From positions 95,409,859 to 95,473,858 of the forward strand of contig NC_086026.1 of the NCBI RefSeq assembly GCF_036323735.1: 64,000 nucleotides of DNA, given 5' to 3'. The position numbers and the translations under genes are program-made. Position 1 is the stretch's first letter; each line of letters starts with the position of its first letter. Of the stretch, positions 57,101 through 64,000 are shown one piece after another. The notes beneath the pieces are model-generated. The model did no database searches and was not told where the DNA came from. It was given only the letters and a program-made list of their open reading frames with translations. The DNA comes from Rattus norvegicus. Lineage: Eukaryota > Chordata > Mammalia > Rodentia > Muridae.

Positions 57101-57930
57101 CAATGGCTTATGCTCTAAGATCAAGAATCGACAAATGGGATCTCATAAAACTGCAAAGCTTCTGTAAGGCAAAGGACACTGTGGTTAGGACAAATCGGCA
57201 ACCAACAGATTGGGAAAAGATCTTTACCAATCCTACAACAGATAGAGGCCTTATATCCAAAATATACAAAGAACTCAAGAAGTTAGACTGCAGGGAGACA
57301 AATAACCCTATTAAAAAATGGGGTTCAGAGCTAAACAAAGAATTCACAGCTGAGGAATGCCGAATGGCTGAGAAACACCTAAAGAAATGTTCAACATCTT
57401 TAGTCATAAGGGAAATGCAAATCAAAACAACCCTGAGATTTCACCTCACACCAGTGAGAATGGCTAAGATCAAAAACTCAGGTGACAGCAGATGCTGGCG
57501 AGGATGCGGAGAAAGAGGAACACTCCTCCATTGTTGGTGGGATTGCAGACTGGTAAAACCATTCTGGAAATCAGTCTGGAGGTTCCTCAGAAAATTGGAC
57601 ATTGAACTGCCTGAGGATCCAGCTATACCTCTCTTGGGCATATACCCAAAAGATGCCCCAACATATAAAAAAGACACGTGCTCCACTATGTTCATCGCAG
57701 CCTTATTTATAATAGCCAGAAGCTGGAAAGAACCCAGATGCCCTTCAACAGAGGAATGGATACAGAAAATGTGGTACATCTACACAATGGAATATTACTC
57801 AGCTATCAAAAACAACGGCCTTATGAAATTCGTAGGCAAATGGTTGGAACTGGAAAATATCATCCTGAGTGAGCTAACCCAATCACAGAAAGACATACAT
57901 GGTATGCACTCACTGATAAGTGGCTATTAG
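54103..57930 (+). CDS. ORF2: L1 ORF2 protein, endonuclease-reverse transcriptase, open (copy C)
   Basis: Open for 1275 codons from ATG at 54103 to the stop at 57928-57930. The APE-like endonuclease motifs are present near the N-terminus: LNINGLNSP, QETHL, GDFNTP, SKIDHI and SDHHG. The RT region has SLDAEKAFDK, TRQGCPLSP and the catalytic FADD (56203-56214, residues 701-704). The C-terminal motif CWRGCGERGTLLHCWWDC is at 57493-57546. The upstream ATG that opens ORF2 in copy B is AAG here, and one extra base lies between it and 54103, so translation must begin at 54103. That start keeps the whole endonuclease and matches where human ORF2p starts (before TGSN). Two conserved RT-region positions differ from copies B and D: LIPKP is LIRKP and LANRIQ is LANLIQ. 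These may impair activity. Confidence 0.95.
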   Translation: MNITGSNNHYSLISLNINGLNSPIKRHRLTNWIRNEDPAFCCLQETHLRDKDRHYLRVKGWKTTFQANGQKKQAGVAILISNKINFQLKVIKKDKEGHFIFIKGKIHQDELSILNIYAPNTRAPTYVKETLLKLKTHIAPHTIIVGDFNTPLSSMDRSWKQKLNRDVDRLSEVMSQMDLTDIYRTFYPKAKGYTFFSAPHGTFSKIDHIVGQKTGLNRYRKIEIIPCVLSDHHGLKLVFNNNKGRMPTYTWKLNNALLNDNLVNEEIKKEIKNFLEFNENEGTTYPNLWDTMKSVLRGKLIALCACRKKQEIAYVSSLTAHLKALEQKEANTPRRSRRQEIIKLRAEINQVETKRTIERINRTKSWFFEKINKIDKPLARLTRGPRECVQINKIRNEKGDITTDSEEIQKIIRYYYKSLYSTKLENLQEMDNFLDKYQVPKLNQEQINQLNNPITPKEIEAVIKGLPTKKSPGPDGFSAEFYQTFIEDLIPILSKLFHKIETDGSLPNSFYEATITLIRKPHKDPTKKENFRPISLMNIDAKILNKILANLIQEHIKTIIHHDQVGFIPGMQGWFNIRKTINVIHYINKLKEQNHMIISLDAEKAFDKIQHPFMIKVLESIEIQGPYLNIVKAIYSKPVANIKLNGEKLEAIPLKSGTRQGCPLSPYLFNIVLEVLARAIRQQKEVKGIQIGKEEVKISLFADDMIVYLSDPKSSTRELLKLINNFSKVAGYKINSNKSVAFLYTKEKQAAKEIREMTPFIIDPNNIKYLGVTLTKQVKGLYNKNFKTLKKEIEEDLRRWKDLPCSWIGRINIVKMAILPKAIYRFNAIPIKIPIQFFKELDRTTCKFIWNNKKPRIAKTILNNKRTSGGITIPELKQYYRAIVIKTAWYWYRDRQIDQWNRIEDPEMNPHTYGHLIFDKGAKTIKWKKGSIFSKWCWFNWRSTCRRMQIDPCLSPCTKLKSKWIKDLHIKPDTLKLIEEKLGKHLEHMGTGKNFLNKTPMAYALRSRIDKWDLIKLQSFCKAKDTVVRTNRQPTDWEKIFTNPTTDRGLISKIYKELKKLDCRETNNPIKKWGSELNKEFTAEECRMAEKHLKKCSTSLVIREMQIKTTLRFHLTPVRMAKIKNSGDSRCWRGCGERGTLLHCWWDCRLVKPFWKSVWRFLRKLDIELPEDPAIPLLGIYPKDAPTYKKDTCSTMFIAALFIIARSWKEPRCPSTEEWIQKMWYIYTMEYYSAIKNNGLMKFVGKWLELENIILSELTQSQKDIHGMHSLISGY

Positions 57931-58592
57931 CCCAAATGCTTGAATTACCCTAGATGCCTAGAACAAATGAAACTCAAGACAGATGATCAAAATGTGAATG
58001 CTTCACTCCTTCTCTAAAAGGGGAACAAGAATACCCTTGGCAGGGAAGGGAGAGGCAAAGATTAAAACAGAGACTGAAGGAACTCCCATTCAGAGCCTGC
58101 CCCACATGTGGCCCATACATATACAGCCACCCAATTAGACAAGATGGATGAAGCAAAGAAGTGCAGACCGACAGGAGCTGGATGTAGATCGCTCCTGAGA
58201 GACACAGCCAGAATACAGCAAATACAGAGGCGAATGCCAGCAGCAAACCACTGAACTGAGAATAGGACCCCTGTTGAAGGAATCAGAGAAAGAACTGGAA
58301 GAGCTTGAAGGGGCTCGAGACCCCATATGTACAACAATGCCAAGCAACCAGAGCTTCCAGGGACTAAGCCACTACCTAAAGACTATACATGGACTGACCC
58401 TGGACTCTGACCTCATAGGTAGCAATGAATATCCTAGTAAGAGCACCAGTGGAAGGGGAAGCCCTGGGTCCTGCTAAGACTGAACCCCCAGTGAACTAGA
58501 CTGTTGGGGGGAGGCCGGCAATGGGGGGAGGGTTGGGAGGGGAACACCTATAAGGAAGGGGAGGGGGAGGGGGATGTTTGCCTGGAAACCAA
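57931..58592 (+). other. L1 3' UTR of copy C with G-rich tract
   Basis: Matches the 3' UTRs of B, D, E and F. The G-rich purine tract is at 58503-58580. Similarity to the other copies ends at GGAAACC (58592). Confidence 0.9.
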
Positions 58593-58626
58593 AGAATTAT
58601 TATTAAGTATTAAATAAATTTAAAAA
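58593..58626 (+). other. Atypical A/T-rich tail of copy C
   Basis: About 34 bp (AAAGAATTATTATTAAGTAT, then TAAATAAATTTAAAAA) occupy the place of the normal L1 terminus and poly(A) tail, directly before the TSD. Confidence 0.8.
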
Positions 58627-58642
58627 AATAATAGACAATACC
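58627..58642. repeat. TSD of L1 copy C, 3' side
   Basis: AATAATAGACAATACC. Confidence 0.95.
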
Positions 58643-58664
58643 TCTGAACTATAAGTCAGCCCTG
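58643..58664 (+). repeat. Type 1 rodent repeat, continuation after copy C
   Basis: TCTGAACTATAAGTCAGCCC continues the host repeat from 52233. Confidence 0.6.
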
Positions 58665-59097
58665 TAAATAGAATTATAAATTCTACCTAGTTTGGATAAA
58701 AGACACACAATTCAGGTATTTTATTTACAAGCTGTAAGCCTATATTGGGCAGGTTTTGAGCTATTCTAACTTACATCCCAACCTCAGGTTCCTTGTTGCC
58801 TGCTGTTTCTCAGGGCTCATGGTCCATTTCCTTTCATGGTCGTCTCTTCCTCTTCTGTGTTCTTTCTTCTTTGCTTCTGTCTCTACCTATACTATCCAGC
58901 CGGGTAAGTGAAAACCCACCGACCTCTTTCTATCACTTAATCACAGGTGTTAGCCTTTTATTGACCAATTCACTTGGAGAGCAAGGTTCACACAACAAAG
59001 GCTGGTGTACTTGAGAATTTCCGAATAAGGGCAACCAGATCTAGGAGGCCAATGTTTTGCACTAAAATACATTGCAGCACTGGAGCAAATACCTATA
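58665..59097. other. Unclassified segment inside the host repeat
   Basis: About 430 bp of unassigned sequence between two parts of the type 1 repeat. It may be a second, older insertion (for example an LTR). No TSD could be read. Confidence 0.35.
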
Positions 59098-59172
59098 AAA
59101 CCCCAATTAAATTCATTTTTTATAAGAGTTGCCATAGTCATTGTATACCTTCACAGCAATAAAACACTGATT
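59098..59172 (+). repeat. Type 1 rodent repeat, 3' end
   Basis: CCCCAATTAAATTCATTTTT, ATAAGAGTTGCCATAGTCAT and CACAGCAATAAAACACTGA match the 3' end of the copy at 38900-39247. Confidence 0.65.
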
Positions 59173-59175
59173 CAG

Positions 59176-59318
59176 GGGGCTGGCGAGATAATAGCTTAGC
59201 AGTTAGAGTTAGAGCTTCCAAAGGTCCTGAGTTCCATTCCCAGCAACCACACGATGGCTCAAAACCACCTGTAATGGGATCTGATGCCCTCTTCTAGTGT
59301 CTGAAGAGAGCAACAGAG
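59176..59318 (+). mobile_element. B2 SINE
   Basis: GGGGGCTGGCGAGATAATAG, CCAAAGGTCCTGAGTTCCAT, CCCAGCAACCACACGATGGC and TGTAATGGGATCTGATGCCC. It abuts the end of the type 1 repeat. The 3' end and tail are lost. Confidence 0.92.
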
Positions 59319-60037
59319 CAGCCCAGAAAGCTGAGGAAAGATTTCATGTTCTCATTTCCATATGCCTCAGGAAACATCTTCTTCTCTGTATAAGGCCTGA
59401 GATTACAGTATCTCTTTCTCCCCCTTTCTTAGTAATGGGGACTTAATTTTTGAACAGGGGAAATAAAATATCCAGGCTAAACCCCAAATGCAAGCACGCA
59501 CGCACACGGTTTCCTGGCTTCCCTTCTAACTCTAACTCTAGATAACCAAAGGACTCAGGTGTAATAAGTTAAGTGGCGGTAGACAGGTGGCTTGCTAGGA
59601 AACTGTTTAAGGGACGTGAGTTCAGTTGGCCTCGGCTCCTTTCTGTTTACATTTCTTCTTCTTGGCATGTTTGGTAATGTAGGAGCCATCTTACAAACCT
59701 GAGGGAGAGAAGCCGAGCTAATGGTAGCCGAGCAGAAAGGCTGTTTACTCTGGACTTGTTTGTGCTTGAGACAGTGAAGCCCTGCCTGTCTCAGCCAGGG
59801 CCGTTCTGATTGTCTGCGCCAAAGACTGTCTCTAGCTGCTCTGTCATCTATAGAGCTGAGGGATCTGAGACCACAGTGCAGCTGAACTAACCAGTCCCAC
59901 TGCTGATAGGCAGTGCGTCTATCAAATCCACACCTGTTTCCAAGGCAGCTTTGACTTTTTTACTGGTCTACACTCTTGGATTTTGGTCCAAAGTAGAAAG
60001 ATTTGAAGTGTTTCCCTAGAACTAGATCCTATGATAA
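59319..60037. other. Unassigned sequence
   Basis: No gene or clear repeat recognised. Confidence 0.45.
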
Positions 60038-60042
60038 TTGTA

Positions 60043-60090
<48 letters not shown>

Positions 60091-60363
60091 CCTCTCTCCC
60101 TCTCTCCCTCTCTCCCTCTTTCTCTCTGTGTTTCTCTTTCTCTCTCTCTGTCTCTGTCTTCATCTCTCTCTGTCTCTCTGTCTTTCTCTGTCTCTCTGTG
60201 TGTTTCTCTGTCTCTCTGTCTCCATCTCTCTGTCTCTCTGTCTTTCTCTGTTTCTCTCTGTCTCTCTTTTTTTGTCTCTCTCTGACTCTGTCTCTCTCCC
60301 CATGTGTGTGTGTGTGTCTATGTCTGTGTATCTGTGTGTCTGTGTGTCTGTGTGTGTGTCTGT
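60038..60363. repeat. Long (CTGT)n/(CT)n pyrimidine-rich microsatellite
   Basis: Starts as CTGT units (60040-60070), then CT with CCCT, TTTCT and CTGT interruptions for about 230 bp, ending in a GT-rich part (60302-60363). Three frames are open on the plus strand because the repeat has no stop codons; none is a gene. Confidence 0.96.
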
Positions 60364-60643
60364 GTGCCTGTATATGCCCACGCATGTACATGTGGAGACC
60401 AGAGGTCAGTCAATGTTGGATTTCTTCCTCAATCTCTCCTTACCTTATTTTTTGTTACAGAATCTCTCACCGACCCTGTAGCTCTCCATGTCACCTAGAC
60501 TGCCCCACTCCCCAGGGATCCACCTGGCTCCTCCAAGTCCTGGAGTTACAGATATCCTTTGTCATACCAACGTTCAAACACTGGTCCTAATGTTTGAGCA
60601 GCAAATACTTTGCCTACTAAACTGCCATCTTCCTTCCCAGCAT
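60364..60643 (-). mobile_element. B3-type SINE, minus strand
   Basis: GTGGAGACCAGAGGTCAGTC, a long middle with ACCTAGACTGCCCCACTCCC, ACAAACTGG-like motifs and a reversed head near ACTAAACTGCCATCTTCCTT. Old and diverged. Confidence 0.65.
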
Positions 60644-62310
60644 AGACATTCTTAGTACTAAATGACCGGAATCTCTCATGACTCACACCCGATGTGAGGC
60701 CCAGGTACTTTTCCAGTCCTCAGTGTCAGATAAAGATAGCCACTCTAGACAGGTTTTGGCTAGCCTGTGACCTGTGCTGTGAGTGTGCAAGGATCTCGGT
60801 GGCTGAGAATGCAAAGGCTTTCCAAGCAAAGGGATTCCTTTAGCAAAGCATAAGAAGGCTCTAGTCCACTTCCACAAGAGCATAGGGTGTGTGGAGGGCA
60901 GTCTTCACTTTTGACAGTGATTTTCCTATTATTTCCAAATATTCAAGAAGGCAGATTGTAAAATATGAAGATGAAATAAAAACAGAGTGTCAAAGAGCAA
61001 ACCAGCTTTAAAAGTGACAAGCCTTAACTAAGAAAGATTATCACAATTTAAATGCCAAAACTGCTTTTGAGCTTTCTGGCCTCAGAAGCAAACACGGTCC
61101 ACTGTGCTTATAAAGGGAGTAACAGTTGTCCAATCGTTCAGCCAAAGCAGTTGACTGCAAGGCAACTCACTGGGTTATGGTTAAGTTATTGCCAAAGGGC
61201 AAGCCTGGAAATTCCACTGGGAGCAGGCTGGCCCTGACTCTACTGTGGTACTGGATATCAAAATTGACTTCTCTATCAGAGACCGGTGACAGAAGGAGAA
61301 ACAAGAATTCTGAATCCTACAGGAAGCTAAGGCTTGTGGAGGCAACCCATGCAATGGACATTTCCTTCTTAATCTCATGAGGTCCCTACAACACATCCGC
61401 GCCCCCCCCCCCAAAAAAATGTGCTATAGAGAGTCTGGTTTTCCAGATATACAAAAATGCTGACATTTTAGTAATGTCTTGACAGCATGACAAGAGACAC
61501 AAAGAGACTAAGTCAGAACACTGGAAAATAATCTTAATACCTCACAGACTCTGCAACTGCCGTGCTAGAAGTTTCTGGTGTAAATGCAGCAATTGACCCT
61601 TTCCTGAAGCACAGTGTCAAACCCATGCTCTGCTACGGAGAGGTCACACTCAGCCCACCCAGATTCTTTTCCTAGCAACCATTTCCTGAGTAGCTGGAGA
61701 CCCCAGAGTGAAGTCCAGGAACTAATGCTATGCTCTGATTTGGGCTTACTTGGCTCTGAGAGCTGAGGTGATAGATGAACACAAACCTTCCAGGGGAGGA
61801 TTTTTGTGTATAATGCAGGCTGCTCTCCAGCACTGATTCATTCAACTGTGTGGGTTCCTTCTTCCCATGGCCACCCGCATCGACTTGTAAAAACTGAGGA
61901 CATCTGTTAAACCAGATATGTTTGAAAATGTATATTGGAAAATAAAAGACACATTCTTATTCGGTTTTGAGTAGAATTAAATGTGTGCTTAACATGCAGT
62001 AGAATCTGTCTTCTCTGTCAAATGGACTTTGTCAAATTATGCAAAGTAGAAGTGACGAAACTGGAATCACTTGGAGAGAGAAAACGGAAGGCTTTCTAAG
62101 GTTGGTTGAGCATGGTTCAGTAGGCTAAAGAGCCCAAGTAAATCTCAGAGAGCATGCTTTGACTTCTAGCTACACCATTCATGTTCTGTTTCTCTCTGAA
62201 ACTCTGAGCCATGGGCATGCAAAGTTGAATGAGGGACTAGAGTTAACAGACATGGCACAAAACCATATAAAGACCCTTGGAATGCATTTTCATTTCAGAT
62301 AGGTGTACAA
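60644..62310. other. Unassigned sequence
   Basis: No gene recognised. A C10/A7 run lies at 61404-61420. Confidence 0.45.
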
Positions 62311-62324
62311 GTTGTGGTTTCTAC

Positions 62325-62705
62325 TGCTGTGATAAACACCATGACCTAAAGCAATTTGGAAGGAAAGGGTGTATTTCACTTCCACTTGGGATATCAATTC
62401 ATCACTGAGGAAAGTCAGAGCAGGAACTCAGGCAGGGCAGGAACCTGAAGGCAGGAAATGAAGCACAGGCCATGGAGGAATGCTGCTTGGTGACTTGCTC
62501 CCCAGAGTTTGCTCAGCCTGCTCTCTCTTAACATAGGACCACAGCCCACAGGTGGTACTACCCATGTGTGCGGGGCCTTCCCACATCAATCGTCAAGCTA
62601 GAAAATGCACCATAGGCTTGTACACAGGCCAATCTGGTGGGGCATTTTCTCTTCCAAAATGACTGTAGCTTGTGTCAAATTGACATAAAGCTAGCCAGCA
62701 TGGTA
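62325..62705 (-). repeat. Old medium-copy rodent repeat, type 2, minus strand
   Basis: GCTGTGATAAACACCATGAC, CAGGGCAGGAACCTGAAGGC, GGCCATGGAGGAATGCTGCT, ACCACAGCCCACAGGTGG, then GGGGCATTTTCTCTTCC, TAGCTTGTGTCAAATTGACA and TAAAGCTAGCCAGCA. Reverse orientation of 1550-1945 and better preserved. Confidence 0.68.
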
Positions 62706-64000
62706 TTCCAGATGCCGGGCACTTCAGTATCTTGGTCATAGATGTTGCAGACTTCATGTAGGAGAGGAGCCTCAATACCAAAGATTTATTTTAAAAATTT
62801 GGGGAGAATCCATGTAGCCCTAGGTATAAATATAGTTTAAGACAGTTGCACAGAAGTTTCTTCCTTCTTAATCTTATCCTGACGGGAGACAGAATTTTAA
62901 TCAGTACATGAAATGCCAGCTGCATAAGCCAGAGTCACTGCTTTCTGACTGACTCCAATCCACCAATCCACTGTTCAGGAGGACCTGCCAAGTACATAGG
63001 GACTGTGTCTTTTGAGGGCCTGCTGTCTTAATTACAATACTTCTAGCAGTGTAGTTTGAGAATTCTCCTGAAAACTTAGAGGGTTCTCTTCAGACATTAC
63101 ATGTCTGATGGTGGGTCAGGATGAACATTTGCATAGGGGTCCTGAGGCAGAAAAGATGGGGTGATTATAACAGTTCAGTCCAAAGAAGATATGGTATTGA
63201 ACTGAGGTCACAAAATAAAAGCAATGGTGAGAAAAGGGATAAAATAGACATATTCAGGGCCTGGGCAAAAGAAAGGATTCTAATGCAAAAGGATTCTTAA
63301 GAATTTACAAACTTCTTATAACTTCTAATTATGGTAAATTATCAAAACTAAACATGATAATTGGTCTTGTGAGGAAATGTGTTTGTACTATCATCTATGA
63401 GCAGAAGTTACAGATAAGCTAAATGTTAAACAATGCCAAGGAAATAGGCAAGTAGCCTAGCCTGAAGCTCAAGAGCAATATTTCGTCAGATTTTTAAACC
63501 TGAAGATAAAGCTATGTCACAAAACCCAAGGGCCACTCCCTTCCTAGTACACCCACTAGTGAAGCCATGGCTGCTGGTCTAGGCAGGGTTTCCAGGAATC
63601 TAGAAGTAAGTGAGGTAAAGATGGTCTGCCCAAGGCTAGAAGTTCAGAAGGGAACTGAAAGACCCATGTAGGTTATGAAACTCAAGAGGTGTCTCCAGGG
63701 AGGCCAGATGCGAAGAGAGGTGGCCTGATCAACAGTTCAGCAGATGTCAGAGAGAGTGGTTGGCCGGCCCTGAAGAGACACCCTGAGAGGCTTTCAGAGA
63801 GTATCTAAGGTTTTATCCTTAGGTATAGTGGAGGCAATTAAAGGTTAGCACCAGGTTGGGGAATCATAACTTCTTTCATCATCATCACCATCATCATTAG
63901 TGTTTGTGTACACATGTATGTGCACATACGTGGGTACCAAAACCACACTGGACATCAAAGGCCAACTTCATAGTAGGTTCTCTCCTTTCCCCTTTGTATG
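62706..64000. other. Unassigned sequence to window end
   Basis: Mostly AT-rich. A short (CAT)n run lies at 63878-63898 and GT/CA-rich sequence at 63902-63930, possibly the start of a B3 SINE. No gene recognised. Confidence 0.45.

Larger units (their letters stand above)
52234..58626 (+). mobile_element. L1 copy C: near full-length LINE-1 with both ORFs open
   Basis: 5' UTR 52234-52921, ORF1 52922-54043, ORF2 to 57930, 3' UTR and an unusual end, bounded by a perfect 16-bp TSD. Closely similar to copy B but in opposite orientation. The 5' UTR holds most of one promoter unit (copy B has about 1.7). The 3' UTR stops early, at GTTTGCCTGGAAACC (58578-58592); the usual last ~50 bp (GGGAAAGGGAATAAC onward) are replaced by about 34 bp of A/T-rich sequence. 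A recent insertion, possibly still able to make both proteins. Confidence 0.96.

Noticed and set aside
60003..60590. 195-codon Ser/Leu-rich frame and its overlaps
   Set aside because: Produced by a stop-free CT/CTGT microsatellite.

Overview
This is rodent nuclear DNA, most likely rat. The strongest evidence is the LINE-1 (L1) family present. Its ORF1 protein begins MARGKRRNPSNRNQDYM, a form I know from rat rather than mouse L1. The L1 3' UTR is G-rich polypurine, and the SINEs are the rodent B1, B2/B3 and B4 types. I see no convincing host protein-coding gene, tRNA, rRNA or CRISPR array. The window reads as intergenic or deep intronic DNA built by successive retrotransposon insertions.

Layout. 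(1) 1-1123: 5' end of an L1 on the minus strand (copy A), running off the left edge. (2) 1.1-9.3 kb: mostly old sequence with an LTR-like element, two old Lx-type L1 3' UTR remnants in opposite orientations, and a B3 SINE. (3) 9366-16300: a full-length minus-strand L1 (copy B) with an intact ORF1, an ORF2 broken by a single base, a tandemly repeated promoter region and a target-site duplication (TSD). (4) 16.3-19.7 kb: old L1 pieces plus two 5'-truncated young plus-strand L1s (F and E) with unusual tails. (5) 20-40 kb: mostly unassigned DNA with long microsatellites, SINEs, two related TATA-containing LTRs, one further LTR-like segment and an older minus-strand L1 (G). (6) 40740-44323: a 5'-truncated, mutated plus-strand L1 (D). 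(7) 44.3-52.2 kb: mostly unassigned, with an old L1 3' UTR and a very short B2-like insertion. (8) 52234-58626: a plus-strand L1 (copy C) with both ORFs open, a 16-bp TSD and an abnormal 3' end, inserted in an older repeat. (9) 58.6-64 kb: remnants of that host repeat, SINEs, a long pyrimidine tract and unassigned DNA.

How the parts work together. In an active L1, an internal 5' UTR promoter drives a bicistronic RNA. ORF1p is a trimeric coiled-coil RNA chaperone. ORF2p supplies endonuclease (EN) and reverse transcriptase (RT). The machinery cuts DNA near TTTT/AA and copies RNA into the break, leaving an A-rich tail and a TSD. Several of those products can be read here directly. SINEs use the same machinery in trans.

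The most notable points are copy C with both ORFs open, copy B inactivated by one homopolymer base, a likely 28-bp 3' transduction behind copy F, length changes in heptad steps in the ORF1 coiled coil, and a nested insertion whose empty site can be read. I found no new gene system. Family names for several older repeats are left open because no repeat library could be searched.
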